Shown here: positions 45,306 through 54,792 of the stretch, one piece after another
Layout: every line of letters begins with the position of its first letter
Position numbering within the stretch: the first letter of the stretch is position 1
DNA from: Roseinatronobacter thiooxidans
GTDB lineage: Bacteria; Pseudomonadota; Alphaproteobacteria; Rhodobacterales; Rhodobacteraceae
Assembly: GCF_001870675.1 (NCBI RefSeq)
Contig: NZ_MEHT01000001.1
Coordinates: forward strand, 124,001-188,000
Direction: 5' to 3'
Length of the DNA stretch: 64,000 bases
Translations under genes and position numbers: made by a program
The notes under the pieces: generated by a model
The model's database searches: none
What the model saw: only the letters and a program-made list of their open reading frames with translations
Told to the model about the DNA's origin: nothing

Positions 45306-46262
45306 TCAGCCCGCGATCATCTCGGATTGCCGCACGATCACTTCGGCCTGTTTGATCGAGGCAATATCAACCAGCCGCCCCTTATAGACAGTGGCCCCTT
45401 CGCCGCGCGCTTTGGCGGCTTCCATCGCGGCCAAGATCTCGCGCGCCTCTGCCACTGCGGCGTCAGAGGGGGTGAAGACTTCATTGGCCAAAGCCACCTG
45501 TTTGGGGTGAATCGCCCATTTGCCCACCATCCCCAGCGTGGCTGACCTCCGCGCCTGCGCGCGAAAGCCCTCATCATCGCTGAAATCGCCGAACGGGCCG
45601 TCAACAGGCAAAACCCCATGCGTGCGGCAGGCCGCTACGATGGCCGATTGCGCCCAATGCCACGGGTCTGACCAATATTGCGCACCTTCGCGCAGCATAT
45701 AATAATTTTCCTGCGTCCCGCCGATTCCTGTGGTCGACATGCCCATAGAGGCCGCGAAATCGGCCGCGCCAAGGCTCATCGCCTGCAAGCGCGGGCTGGA
45801 AGCGGCGATCTCTTCGACATGGGCAATGCCTGCGGCGGATTCGATGATCACCTCGAAACTGATGCGCTTTTTGCGGCCCTTCGCGGCCTCGATGCTGGAA
45901 ACAAGCGCATCCACCGCATAGACATCTGCCGCGCAGCCCACTTTGGGGATCATGATCTGGTCCAGCCGGTCGCTGGCCTGTTCCAGCAACTCCACCACAT
46001 CGCGGTACCAAAACGGCGTGTCCAGCCCGTTGATCCGCACCGACAGGTGCTTTTTGCCCCAATCCACATCATGCGTGGCCGCGATGATATTGGCGCGCGC
46101 GCTGTCCTTGTCCGAAGGGGCGACTGAATCTTCCAGATCAAGGTTGATCACATCCGCATCGGATGCGGCCATCTTCTCGAACAGGGCCGTGCGCGAACCG
46201 GGGCCGAAAAGCTGGCAGCGGTTGGGGCGGGCTACGGGTGTGGGCTGGATGCGAAAGCTCAT
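45306..46262 (-). CDS. mcl1: L-malyl-CoA / beta-methylmalyl-CoA lyase
   Basis: Mcl1 splits L-malyl-CoA to glyoxylate and acetyl-CoA and beta-methylmalyl-CoA to glyoxylate and propionyl-CoA, key to the ethylmalonyl-CoA pathway of acetate assimilation. The 318-residue CitE-like protein has RPNRCQLFGPGSR, the acidic ADVINLDLEDSVAP, FEVIIESAAGIAHVEEIAA (metal-binding Glu), MSLGAADFAASMGM, and KWAIHPKQVALANEVFTP. Length and sequence match the Rhodobacter enzyme closely. It is divergent from dgcN across a 264-bp region with repeated motifs. Confidence 0.95.
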   Translation of the reverse strand: MSFRIQPTPVARPNRCQLFGPGSRTALFEKMAASDADVINLDLEDSVAPSDKDSARANIIAATHDVDWGKKHLSVRINGLDTPFWYRDVVELLEQASDRLDQIMIPKVGCAADVYAVDALVSSIEAAKGRKKRISFEVIIESAAGIAHVEEIAASSPRLQAMSLGAADFAASMGMSTTGIGGTQENYYMLREGAQYWSDPWHWAQSAIVAACRTHGVLPVDGPFGDFSDDEGFRAQARRSATLGMVGKWAIHPKQVALANEVFTPSDAAVAEAREILAAMEAAKARGEGATVYKGRLVDIASIKQAEVIVRQSEMIAG

Positions 46263-46317
46263 GCGTCACCTATCTGGGTCAGGAAATGTCGAATATCTCG
46301 GGCCTTGGGATATATTG

Positions 46318-46487
46318 TTGCGCAACCGCACGCAAGCGGCGTTCTGCACCTGCAAAACGAATTTCGCTGCAATGCGGCAAGCGTGGCGCACATTTCCTGC
46401 GCAATTTCCAAAAATCATCGAAGAACCTGCGCAACTTTGCACGAAACTCGTGAAATATAGCGACAACATTCTTCATAATCTGCGCAA
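46318..46487. promoter_or_regulatory. Array of four TGCGCAA motifs between mcl1 and dgcN
   Basis: The eight-base motif YTGCGCAA occurs at 46318-46325 (TTGCGCAA, a perfect palindrome), 46397-46404, 46427-46434 and 46480-46487, all on the plus strand. Starts are 79, 30 and 53 bases apart. Related GCAA-rich words lie between. The region is AT-richer than its neighbours and must hold two divergent promoters. A shared regulator of mcl1 and/or dgcN is likely; which protein binds is unknown. Confidence 0.55.
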
Positions 46488-46526
46488 GACTCACCATCGA
46501 AACCCACCCTTAAACCGGAGCCTGCC

Positions 46527-47528
46527 ATGATCCAGACCCCTTATCTTCTGTTTCTGGGCGACGCGCCCGACCCGCTGGCCGCCAAGGTTGCCCAAGGCAT
46601 CAAGGACTGGCGGCCCGAATTCGCCCTTGGACAGTTCCGCATGGAGGGCTGCAAGGCCGACATGAACCTGCCCGACATGACTTTGGCCGAGGCCAAGGCC
46701 GCAGGCGCGAAAACCCTTGTCATCGGTGTGGCCAATCGCGGCGGTGTCATTTCAGCTGCATGGAAAAAAGTGCTGGTGACCGCGCTGGAAGAAGGGTTCG
46801 ATCTGGCCTCTGGCCTGCATAACCTGCTGCGCGATGAACCTGACCTGAAAGCGGTGGCCGAAGCGACAGGCCGCAGCCTGCATGATGTGCGCGTGCCATC
46901 GGTGCAATACCCGATTGCCAATGGCGAGAAACGCAGCGGCAAGCGCTGCCTTGCAGTGGGCACCGATTGTTCAGCCGGCAAAATGTACACCTCGCTGTGC
47001 ATGGAGCGCGAGATGGTCGCGCGCGGCATGAAAGCCAGCTTCCGCGCCACAGGGCAAACCGGCATCCTGATCACCGGCGACGGCGTGCCGCTGGATGCGG
47101 TGATCGCCGATTTCATGGCCGGTTCGGTGGAATGGCTGACGCCCGACAATGACCCCGACCATTGGGACCTGATCGAGGGGCAGGGCTCGCTATTCCATGT
47201 GTCCTATTCCGGTGTCACCATGGCGCTGATCCATGGCGGCCAGCCCGATGCGCTGATCCTCAGCCACGAGCCGACACGCACCCATATGCGCGGCCTGCCG
47301 GGCTATTCGCTGCCAAGTCTGGAAGATTTGCGCGACACTGCGCTGCATCTGGCGCGCGTGGCCAACCCCGCCTGCAAGGTCGTGGGCATCTCGATCAACA
47401 CCGCCGCCATGTCGGAGGATGCGGCGCTGGCCTATTGTGAACAGGTCGAGGCACGCATGGGCCTGCCGACAGTGGACCCGTTCCGCCACGGGGCCGCGCG
47501 TCTGGTGGATGCGTTAGAGGGGGTCTGA
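46527..47528 (+). CDS. dgcN: DUF1611 protein, DgcN-like D-glutamate N-acetyltransferase
   Basis: The 333-residue product belongs to DUF1611 (older name 'NAD-dependent epimerase/dehydratase'), with a Rossmann-like N-terminal part (YLLFLGDAPDPLAAKVAQGI) and a P-loop-like CLAVGTDCSAGKMYTSLC near residue 145. In marine bacteria, DgcN acetylates D-glutamate and DgcA racemises the product to N-acetyl-L-glutamate. The next gene is a DgcA-type racemase, which supports this. CGGAG precedes the ATG. A hairpin terminator overlaps its stop. Confidence 0.85.
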   Translation: MIQTPYLLFLGDAPDPLAAKVAQGIKDWRPEFALGQFRMEGCKADMNLPDMTLAEAKAAGAKTLVIGVANRGGVISAAWKKVLVTALEEGFDLASGLHNLLRDEPDLKAVAEATGRSLHDVRVPSVQYPIANGEKRSGKRCLAVGTDCSAGKMYTSLCMEREMVARGMKASFRATGQTGILITGDGVPLDAVIADFMAGSVEWLTPDNDPDHWDLIEGQGSLFHVSYSGVTMALIHGGQPDALILSHEPTRTHMRGLPGYSLPSLEDLRDTALHLARVANPACKVVGISINTAAMSEDAALAYCEQVEARMGLPTVDPFRHGAARLVDALEGV

Positions 47529-47546
47529 GGGGCTTTGCCCCTCTTT
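47527..47546 (+). terminator. Hairpin overlapping the dgcN stop
   Basis: GAGGGGC-TTT-GCCCCTC is followed by TTT. The stem starts inside the dgcN stop codon. It may reduce read-through into dgcA. Confidence 0.7.
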
Positions 47547-47569
47547 CGCCTTCGGCTCAATTCACCCCA

Positions 47570-47590
47570 GAGTATTTCTAGCAAGAAAAT
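47570..47590 (-). repeat. Short recurring intergenic motif, copy 2
   Basis: On the minus strand, TTTTCTTGCTAGAAATACTC matches 7137-7156 (TTTTCTTGCGGAAAATACTC) at 17 of 20 positions. Copy 1 lies just after fahA; this copy is just before dgcA. I recall similar words in intergenic regions of Rhodobacteraceae, with unknown function. Confidence 0.5.
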
Positions 47591-47599
47591 GGAGTTGGC

Positions 47600-48562
47600 A
47601 TGCTGACAGTCACCGAGGATCGTTTTGCACTGGCCGAGGTGTTCACCATCGCGCGGGGATCGCGCACGCATGCCGATGTGCTGCGCGTGCAAGTGGCGCG
47701 GGACGGGGCTGTAGGCTGGGGCGAATGCGTGCCTTATGCCCGCTATGGCGAGACAATGGCCTCTGTGCGCGCGCAGATCGACGGGTTGGCTTCGGGCCTG
47801 TCGCGGGCCGCTGTGCAAGCGGCACTGCCCGCAGGGGCGGCGCGCAATGCGGTAGATTGCGCGCTGTGGGACTGGGAGGCGAAAGCCACGGGCCAGCGGG
47901 TGTGGGAATTGGCGGGGCTGGATGCGCCAAAGCCCATGATCACCGCCTTTACCCTGTCGCTGGATAGCCCCGAGAAGATGGAGCTTGCCGCGCGCCGCCA
48001 TGCGCATAGGCCACTGTTGAAGATCAAGCTGGGCACACCGGATGACATGCCGCGACTGGAAGCCGTGCGGCGCGGTGCCCCCGACACACGCATCATCACT
48101 GATGCCAATGAGGGTTGGAGCGCAGAGGTTTACACCGAACTGGCGCCGCACTTGTTGCGGCTGGGCGTGGCGATGGTGGAACAACCCTTGCCTGCGGGCG
48201 CGGATGACATGCTGGCCGAGATTGCCCGCCCCTTGCCGGTATGCGCCGACGAATCCTGCCATGACCGCGCCAGCCTCGCCGCGCTGCAGGGCAAATATGA
48301 CATGGTCAACATCAAGCTGGACAAAACCGGCGGGCTGACCGAGGCGCTTGCGCTGCGCGATGCGGCGCGCGACGCGGGGTTCAAGGTGATGGTGGGGTGC
48401 ATGGTGGGCAGTTCACTTGCCATGGCCCCTGCGGTGCTGGTGGCGCAAGGCGCAGAGGTGGTGGATCTGGATGGCCCGTTATTGCTGGCCGAAGATCGGG
48501 CGACACCCCTGTTTTATGATGAAAAGGGTGTGCACCCCCCCTTGCCGGATTTGTGGGGCTGA
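47600..48562 (+). CDS. dgcA: Enolase-superfamily racemase, DgcA-like (N-acetyl-D-glutamate racemase)
   Basis: The 320-residue product is a dipeptide-epimerase-type enolase: KIKLG near residue 137 (catalytic Lys in KxK), DANEGW and EQPL and ADES for the metal ligands, and KLDKTGG with the second catalytic Lys. Such enzymes racemise an alpha-carbon. Its position after DUF1611 matches the DgcN-DgcA pair, where it turns N-acetyl-D-glutamate into the L form. An L-Ala-D/L-Glu epimerase role in cell-wall recycling is the main alternative. Confidence 0.85.
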   Translation: MLTVTEDRFALAEVFTIARGSRTHADVLRVQVARDGAVGWGECVPYARYGETMASVRAQIDGLASGLSRAAVQAALPAGAARNAVDCALWDWEAKATGQRVWELAGLDAPKPMITAFTLSLDSPEKMELAARRHAHRPLLKIKLGTPDDMPRLEAVRRGAPDTRIITDANEGWSAEVYTELAPHLLRLGVAMVEQPLPAGADDMLAEIARPLPVCADESCHDRASLAALQGKYDMVNIKLDKTGGLTEALALRDAARDAGFKVMVGCMVGSSLAMAPAVLVAQGAEVVDLDGPLLLAEDRATPLFYDEKGVHPPLPDLWG

Positions 48563-48622
48563 CTACTCTTCCCCAAGCCCTGCGCATGCGCTATGCAATG
48601 CCAGAATTCGGAGGATGACCAG

Positions 48623-50464
48623 ATGCCAAGATACCGCTCTCGCACGACAACACATGGACGCAACATGGCCGGAGCCCGTGGGCTGTGGCGCGCCACAGGC
48701 ATGAAAGAAAGCGATTTCGGCAAGCCGATTATCGCGATCGTCAACAGCTTTACCCAATTCGTGCCGGGCCATGTGCATCTGAAAGATCTGGGCCAGATGG
48801 TTGCGCGCGAGGTGGAAAAAGCGGGTGGTGTGGCCAAGGAATTCAACACCATCGCGGTGGATGACGGCATTGCCATGGGCCATGACGGAATGCTGTATAG
48901 CCTTCCATCGCGCGAGATTATCGCGGATTCGGTGGAATATATGGTCAATGCCCATTGCGCCGATGCGATGGTGTGCATTTCCAACTGCGACAAGATCACC
49001 CCTGGCATGCTGATGGCCGCGATGCGGCTGAATATTCCGGTGGTGTTTGTGTCCGGTGGGCCTATGGAGGCCGGCAAGGTCGAGGTTGATGGTGTCTCGA
49101 AGGCTGTCGATCTGGTTGATGCGATGGTTTGGGCAGCTGATGATAAATACACCGATGCACAGGTGCAGGCGATGGAAGAGGAAGCCTGTCCCACCTGTGG
49201 CTCTTGCTCTGGGATGTTCACGGCCAATTCAATGAACTGCCTGACCGAGGCACTGGGCCTGTCGCTGCCGGGCAATGGCTCGACGCTGGCCACGCACGCT
49301 TACCGCCAAAAGCTTTTCCTGCGCGCGGGTCATGTCATCGTGGATCTGGCCAAGCGCTACTATGAACAGGATGATGAGAGCGTGTTGCCGCGCAATATCG
49401 CGAGCTTCAAGGCGTTCGAGAATGCCATGTCGCTGGATATCGCGATGGGGGGCTCTACGAACACCGTGCTGCATCTGCTGGCCGCGGCCCATGAGGGTGA
49501 GATCGATTTCACTATGGCCGATATTGACAGGCTGTCGCGCAAGGTGCCCTGTCTGTGCAAGGTCGCCCCTGCAAAAGATGATGTGCATATGGAAGATGTG
49601 CACCGCGCAGGTGGCATCATGTCTATTCTGGGTCAGCTGGATCGCGCCGGGCTGTTGCATTGTGATCTGCCCACGGTGCACAGCGCGACAATGGGAATGG
49701 CGCTCGAAATGTGGGACATCACCCGCACTGATGACCCCGAAGTGCACGATTTTTTCCGCGCCGCCCCCGGTGGGGTGCGCACGACGCAGGCGTTCAGCCA
49801 GAGCAAGTCTTATGCCGCGCTGGATACCGACCGCGAAAAGGGCGTGATCCGCAACAAGGAGCACGCGTTTTCGCAAGATGGCGGGTTGGCCGTGCTGTTT
49901 GGCAATCTGGCCGAACAGGGCTGTATTGTGAAAACCGCCGGTGTGGACGAATCGATCCTGAAATTCAGCGGCCCTGCGCGCGTGTTCGAATCGCAGGATG
50001 ACGCTGTCAGCGGCATTCTGACCGGCAAGGTTGTCGCGGGCGAGGTGGTGATCATCCGCTATGAAGGGCCACGCGGCGGGCCGGGCATGCAGGAAATGCT
50101 GTATCCCACCAGCTATCTGAAATCCAAAGGGCTGGGCAAGGACTGCGCGCTGATCACGGACGGGCGCTTTTCGGGGGGCACATCGGGCCTGTCCATCGGC
50201 CATGTCAGCCCCGAGGCAGAAGAGGGCGGGCTGATCGGTCTGGTGGAAACCGGCGATCTGGTCGAGATTGATATTCCAAACCGTACCATCAATCTGGCCG
50301 TCGATGATGCAATCCTTGCCGCGCGCCGCGCCGCGCAGGACGAAAAAGGCTGGCAACCGGCCAAGCCCCGCCCGCGCAAGGTGACGACCGCATTGCGCGC
50401 CTATGCCGCACTGACAACATCGGCGGCCATGGGTGCCGTGCGAAAATTGCCCGAAGGAATGTGA
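48623..50464 (+). CDS. ilvD: Dihydroxy-acid dehydratase
   Basis: IlvD dehydrates 2,3-dihydroxy-3-methylbutanoate and the methylpentanoate homologue to the 2-oxo acids of valine and isoleucine, using an Fe-S cluster. The 613-residue product has the cluster cysteines in [11 protein letters not shown] and [20 protein letters not shown], plus [20 protein letters not shown] near the C-terminus. GGAGG precedes the ATG at 48623. The next gene starts one base after its stop, so the two are co-transcribed. Confidence 0.96.
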   Translation: MPRYRSRTTTHGRNMAGARGLWRATGMKESDFGKPIIAIVNSFTQFVPGHVHLKDLGQMVAREVEKAGGVAKEFNTIAVDDGIAMGHDGMLYSLPSREIIADSVEYMVNAHCADAMVCISNCDKITPGMLMAAMRLNIPVVFVSGGPMEAGKVEVDGVSKAVDLVDAMVWAADDKYTDAQVQAMEEEACPTCGSCSGMFTANSMNCLTEALGLSLPGNGSTLATHAYRQKLFLRAGHVIVDLAKRYYEQDDESVLPRNIASFKAFENAMSLDIAMGGSTNTVLHLLAAAHEGEIDFTMADIDRLSRKVPCLCKVAPAKDDVHMEDVHRAGGIMSILGQLDRAGLLHCDLPTVHSATMGMALEMWDITRTDDPEVHDFFRAAPGGVRTTQAFSQSKSYAALDTDREKGVIRNKEHAFSQDGGLAVLFGNLAEQGCIVKTAGVDESILKFSGPARVFESQDDAVSGILTGKVVAGEVVIIRYEGPRGGPGMQEMLYPTSYLKSKGLGKDCALITDGRFSGGTSGLSIGHVSPEAEEGGLIGLVETGDLVEIDIPNRTINLAVDDAILAARRAAQDEKGWQPAKPRPRKVTTALRAYAALTTSAAMGAVRKLPEGM

Positions 50465-50465
50465 C

Positions 50466-51329
50466 ATGAGCCGCAGCGTTTATGTGAATGGCGACTACCT
50501 GCCCGAGGGCGAGGCGAAAATCTCGATCTTTGATCGGGGTTTTCTGATGGCCGATGGCGTCTATGAAGTGACCACTGTCATTGATGGCAAGCTGATAGAC
50601 TTTGACGGGCATTTCACCCGCTTGCAGCGTTCGCTGGATGAATTGGGCATCGAGAACCCGATGGACCGCGACGCATGGCTGGAGGTGCACCGCCAGCTTG
50701 TGGACCAGAACGCGCTGGATCAGGGCATGATCTATTTGCAAGTGACGCGCGGCGCACCGGGTGACAGGGATTTCGTGTTTCCTGACCCTGAAACCACCAA
50801 GCCCACAGTTGTGTTGTTCACACAATCCAACCCTGCACTGGTGGACAGCCCGAAGGCGAAGAAGGGCATCAAGGTTATCACCATTGACGACATCCGCTGG
50901 GGTCGGCGCGACATCAAGACAGTGCAGCTTCTCTACCCCAGCATGGGCAAGATGATGGCAATCAAGCAGGGCGCGGATGATGCCTGGATGGTGCAGGAGG
51001 GCTGCGTGACCGAAGGCACCTCGAACAACGCCTATATCATCAAGGACGGGCGGATCGTGACGCGGGCGCTGTCGAATGACATCCTGCACGGGATCACCCG
51101 CGCCGCCGTGCTGCGCTTCGCGCAAGAGGCACAAATGCCGGTCGAAGAGCGCAGCTTCACTGTGCAAGAGGCGATGCAGGCGGATGAGGCCTTTGTGACC
51201 TCGGCCAGCACTTTTGTCATGCCCGTGGTGGAAATTGACGGGGCACGCTTGGGCACCGGCGCGCCGGGGCCACTGGCGCTGCGGCTGCGCGAAATCTATA
51301 TCGAGGAAAGTCGCAAGGCCGCGATCTAG
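50466..51329 (+). CDS. dat: D-amino-acid transaminase (class IV)
   Basis: The 287-residue PLP enzyme has the class IV fold, starting MSRSVYVNGDYLP, with ISIFDRGFLMADGVYEVT, LQVTRGAPGDRDFVFPD, the PLP-binding lysine in DDIRWGRRDIKTVQLLYPSM, and EGTSNNAYIIKDG. Sequence and length fit D-amino-acid transaminase, which interconverts D-alanine and D-glutamate with 2-oxo acids. It starts one base after ilvD and lies in the block with dgcN and dgcA, consistent with D-glutamate or D-alanine turnover. Aminodeoxychorismate lyase is a less likely alternative. Confidence 0.9.
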   Translation: MSRSVYVNGDYLPEGEAKISIFDRGFLMADGVYEVTTVIDGKLIDFDGHFTRLQRSLDELGIENPMDRDAWLEVHRQLVDQNALDQGMIYLQVTRGAPGDRDFVFPDPETTKPTVVLFTQSNPALVDSPKAKKGIKVITIDDIRWGRRDIKTVQLLYPSMGKMMAIKQGADDAWMVQEGCVTEGTSNNAYIIKDGRIVTRALSNDILHGITRAAVLRFAQEAQMPVEERSFTVQEAMQADEAFVTSASTFVMPVVEIDGARLGTGAPGPLALRLREIYIEESRKAAI

Positions 51330-51334
51330 GGAAC

Positions 51335-51363
51335 AAAATGGCCAGCGCATTGCTGGCCATTTT
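51335..51363. terminator. Terminator between dat and the RTX-like gene
   Basis: A 12-bp stem AAAATGGCCAGC / GCTGGCCATTTT with a GCATT loop sits six bases after the dat stop, before the convergent RTX-like gene. T-runs on both strands suggest it works in both directions. Confidence 0.9.
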
Positions 51364-51374
51364 GCCTTTGCACG

Positions 51375-53672
51375 TCAGGCATTCTCCGCCCTGAAGAAGT
51401 TTTGCGACACGTCGAAGCGATCCGCGGGCATGCGCTGAACATCTTCAAGCGACAGGTTCACAATGTGGACCATGTCCCGCCCGTTTTCCACAACGAACAG
51501 ATCATCACCGCGTTCTTCAAGCACAGCGGTAGGCGCAGGCGACCCGCCGTCAGGCGCCAGCTCGGAAAACACCCCTATATACTCGAAACTGTTGAAGCCG
51601 CTTGGGTCGGGGTCGAAGCCGGTAATCAACGCAGGCCCCAGATCTGCAGGTGATAATCCATAGACAATAATGTTGTTTGGTCCCTCGCCCAGCGCGAGCT
51701 TATCGCCCACCCCAATGCTGCCAGAAACGGCGGCATCAACCGCCTCTATTATGGTTGGCCCGGCCTGATACAAATTCGTTATTTCGCCAAAAGCATCGGA
51801 TACAAAGGCATTGCCATCGTCCGCAGTAAAGACTTCTAAAGTGCCAGTCCCACCAACTATCGTGTCATTGCCGCTGTACGCTTGCACTACGGTAGCGCCT
51901 GATCCTACCTCAATATATGCCTCACCGGCAAAGGAAATGATCCTCGTCGACCCAGACCCCCCGATGATTGTATTGTCCGTTCCGAAAGAAGCGACATAAA
52001 CGCTGACAAGGGCACCAGAGGCGCTCGCATCGACAGTATTCTGACCTTCGCCAATGGAAATCTGTGTGACAGAGGCCATCGTCAGCGAAAAGCTTTCAGC
52101 GTTCGCGTCTTCGATCAGGACAGTGCCGTTTTCCTCAATCGTGACCGACAAATCACCTTGGTAAAGAGTCAGATCAATCGCTGCGCGTTCAGGAATAAAC
52201 ACATCTCCGGCATAGTCGTTACCCAGATAATAGGTCGGTTCTTTGAAATCGTCGGAATCGTCAGGTAGCTGCGACAGGCCCGGTTCGATCAGGGTGCCGG
52301 GCAATGCCACATTTTCTGGCAACGCGAATGTATATTCCGCGCCTTGCACCTGTATGTCTACGCCTGCGACCACTTCTTCCGGTGTCAGCCCCTGAAGCCC
52401 GACAAACTCGATCCCGTCAACCAACACCATCGAGCCGTCATCCGTTGCGACGACAGAGATTTCCACCTCGCTTCCAAAAACCGGGTCCGGGCGGGACGAG
52501 TCGTACTTTCCTGTTGCTGCGATCGCCCATGTTGCGACACTTGCCTCGGATGATTTTTGCAGATCAAGAACCAGCGTGTCGCGCTCTGTGTCAAAATCCG
52601 TGATGGTGCTGACGGGCAGCGGGGTTCCATCGGCGGCCATGAAATTGCCGTCATCGTCAATACCCGCAGGAGAAATGACGAAGATGTCCGCACCGGGGCC
52701 GCCTGTCATAACCGAGCCGCCATGAGAGATCAGAACGTCCTGCCCATAGCCACCGTCAAGCACTTGTGGCCCGTCAGATGCGATCAGATAATCACCGATC
52801 AAGATGTCGTCACCACTTCCGCCAAAGGCGCTGTCATTTCCGAAAGCAACAAGAACGTCATCGCCGGAAGCGCCAAAAAGCGACACGCCCGGGCCTGTAA
52901 ACCCAACCAGCGTATCATTTCCTTGAAGGCCCCGAATTTCGTCAAGACCCCCTTGCGCAATGATCAGATTGTCGCCGCGATTGCCGATCCCTGTGCGGGC
53001 GATCCGCTCTTCTTCTGTTTCAGGGAACTGAAACTCTGCCCCGATCACGTCAAGCGCGCCAAAATCTGTTGCAAGGGCTTCCAGCGCCGCCTGCATGTCG
53101 CCCCCGCCATAGCCGGACAGTTGCACCACATCCACGCCATCGACCTGCACCATCAGCCCCTCGCCATCGGGGGCGGGAACGCCTGTCAATGTGACCGTGT
53201 CATCATCGAACAGCGGAAAGCTGCTGCCGCGCAGGTCAAGGACAAGGCGATCCGCGTCAGGGCTGAAATCATTGATAACCGTAGGCGCAACGGGTTGGCC
53301 ATTCTTGTCAAGCAGCGCGTTATTGGCCCCCAAGGGCAGCGGTTTGATCACGAAGGTGTCTTCGCCCTCGTCCCCCGTCAGAACGGCACCGCCCCCGTAA
53401 GAGACAAGCGTGTCATCCCCTTCGCCGCCCATAAGGGTGCTGTCGCCAAAGGTGATCAGCGTGTCATTGCCGCCAAACCCCTCCAGCACCTCGCCCCCGG
53501 CGCTGAACAACAGGTCATCGCCTGCGGTGCCTGCTGGCAAAGCCGGCGTAGCCTTGTCATCGTCCTGCGGGGGCGTATCCGTTTTCTCGTCGCTGCCAGA
53601 GCCGGAAAAAAAGTCGCTGAAGGCAAACAGCGCACCGATTCCAAATAATGCAAAAATAAAACCCGTGTTCAT
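51375..53672 (-). CDS. RTX-like repeat protein with an N-terminal membrane helix
   Basis: The 765-residue product starts with one hydrophobic helix (MNTGFIFALFGIGALFAF), then an acidic Ser/Asp/Pro linker. RTX-type glycine-aspartate repeats follow (GGEGDDTLV, GASGDDVLV, GGSGDDILI, GGPGADIFV). Two modules of about 190-240 residues repeat: repeats, then DFxxxxDxLVLDL, then a segment ending GAEFQFPE and GAEYTFALPE. The last third is beta-rich (TIIGGSGSTRIISFAG). Calcium binding by the repeats is expected. RTX proteins usually lack an N-terminal helix, so export by type I secretion is uncertain here. I chose the ATG at 53672; 53735 is possible, but the extra codons look non-coding (low GC in third positions). 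Confidence 0.8.
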   Translation of the reverse strand: MNTGFIFALFGIGALFAFSDFFSGSGSDEKTDTPPQDDDKATPALPAGTAGDDLLFSAGGEVLEGFGGNDTLITFGDSTLMGGEGDDTLVSYGGGAVLTGDEGEDTFVIKPLPLGANNALLDKNGQPVAPTVINDFSPDADRLVLDLRGSSFPLFDDDTVTLTGVPAPDGEGLMVQVDGVDVVQLSGYGGGDMQAALEALATDFGALDVIGAEFQFPETEEERIARTGIGNRGDNLIIAQGGLDEIRGLQGNDTLVGFTGPGVSLFGASGDDVLVAFGNDSAFGGSGDDILIGDYLIASDGPQVLDGGYGQDVLISHGGSVMTGGPGADIFVISPAGIDDDGNFMAADGTPLPVSTITDFDTERDTLVLDLQKSSEASVATWAIAATGKYDSSRPDPVFGSEVEISVVATDDGSMVLVDGIEFVGLQGLTPEEVVAGVDIQVQGAEYTFALPENVALPGTLIEPGLSQLPDDSDDFKEPTYYLGNDYAGDVFIPERAAIDLTLYQGDLSVTIEENGTVLIEDANAESFSLTMASVTQISIGEGQNTVDASASGALVSVYVASFGTDNTIIGGSGSTRIISFAGEAYIEVGSGATVVQAYSGNDTIVGGTGTLEVFTADDGNAFVSDAFGEITNLYQAGPTIIEAVDAAVSGSIGVGDKLALGEGPNNIIVYGLSPADLGPALITGFDPDPSGFNSFEYIGVFSELAPDGGSPAPTAVLEERGDDLFVVENGRDMVHIVNLSLEDVQRMPADRFDVSQNFFRAENA

Positions 53673-53765
53673 GTTTGAATCCAAAAAAGCCAATGCTTTG
53701 AGCGGATTTTTTCCTGAGTCAACGAAAAAAACCATGCACTCAACCCTGCCTTGCAAGGCCGCAGC

Positions 53766-54164
53766 TCAGTCGCGGGGCGCGGGGGCTGTGGGGCTGCGAC
53801 GCAGGATCAGACAGCCTGCATCCCTGTCAAAATCCGCCCGATAGGCCAAGGCGTCTGATCGCGCGGGCCTTTCAAACTCTGCGCAGGCGCGCACAATATC
53901 AGGTGCTGTCCGCGTAACCTGATAGGGCGCGCCGGTCTTCGGGTCCGTCAGGGGCGGGGGCGGGGTGCAGGCGTCGGACGTGTCATCCAGCGCCAACCCC
54001 CGATCCAGCAGACAGGTCAGGTGCCGCCCCAGCGCGTTCAGATCGCTCATGCGCTGCGCATCGCGCCGCTCTGCGCGGGCCTGTTCCGGCCCGCCGATGG
54101 TCATGACCGCGCCAATCACCACTGCAAGGCTCAGGGCAACAAGGGCCAAGGCGGGTGCGCGCAT
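53766..54164 (-). CDS. Small exported or membrane-anchored protein of unknown function
   Basis: The 132-residue product has one N-terminal hydrophobic segment (MRAPALALVALSLAVVIGAV) followed by a charged, coil-like region (EQARAERRDAQRMSDLNALGRHL) and two cysteine-containing stretches. It is probably anchored with its bulk in the periplasm. I do not recognise the family. It starts one base after the stop of the DUF5671-like gene, so the two form one unit. Confidence 0.7.
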   Translation of the reverse strand: MRAPALALVALSLAVVIGAVMTIGGPEQARAERRDAQRMSDLNALGRHLTCLLDRGLALDDTSDACTPPPPLTDPKTGAPYQVTRTAPDIVRACAEFERPARSDALAYRADFDRDAGCLILRRSPTAPAPRD

Positions 54165-54165
54165 G

Positions 54166-54789
54166 TCAGTTTTCCGCCAGAAAACTACGAAACCACGCGA
54201 TGACCAGCCCCGCCACCAGCGCCACAATCGCCGCCTTGGCAATGAATTGCGCTGTAATATCCCCATTCAGAAATGCAAATACCACGGCAATCGCATCTGC
54301 CAGCAGCACAAGTGCGGCCAGAAACACAGTCACTGCGCCAAATTTCTTGCGGATGGGCGAGCGAAGCTGGCCGGGATTGGCGCGCGCGGCGCGGTCTGTG
54401 CGCGCCTGTAGCCACAGGAACAAAGGCAAGATCACCACAAGCACCGCAATCGACCAGCGCATCGCGCGTGCGGCCCCATAGCCGGACCAGTCATCCCCCT
54501 CTGGCAGCCAGATTTCTACCAGCCAGAAGGCCAGCGCCACCACATTCCAAGTGACAGACAGCAGCGCAAAGAACAAAAGCGCATAGGTGGCCGCTTCTGC
54601 CGCGCTGCCAGAGGGGCGCGGACGCGGCACGGGCAAGCGCAAGCCATGATCCGCCCACCCCGCCAGCGCGGTATCAATTTCAGGCTCTGACCAGCCAGCA
54701 GCCACCAGCGCGCGGCGCAACTCTGCCGCGCTGTGGCCTGCGCGAAACCCGTCCTGCACAAAGCGCGCCAGCTGGTCTGCGGGTTTCAT
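54166..54789 (-). CDS. Membrane protein with four to five helices, DUF5671-like
   Basis: The 207-residue product has a soluble start (MKPADQLARFVQDGFRAGHS) with a small three-helix pattern, then four to five membrane segments (TYALLFFALLSVTWNVVALA onward). The N-terminal part and membrane layout resemble DUF5671. No function is known. The next gene downstream is coupled by a one-base gap. DUF1244 lies three bases upstream, so the three genes run together. Confidence 0.75.
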   Translation of the reverse strand: MKPADQLARFVQDGFRAGHSAAELRRALVAAGWSEPEIDTALAGWADHGLRLPVPRPRPSGSAAEAATYALLFFALLSVTWNVVALAFWLVEIWLPEGDDWSGYGAARAMRWSIAVLVVILPLFLWLQARTDRAARANPGQLRSPIRKKFGAVTVFLAALVLLADAIAVVFAFLNGDITAQFIAKAAIVALVAGLVIAWFRSFLAEN

Positions 54790-54792
54790 CTG

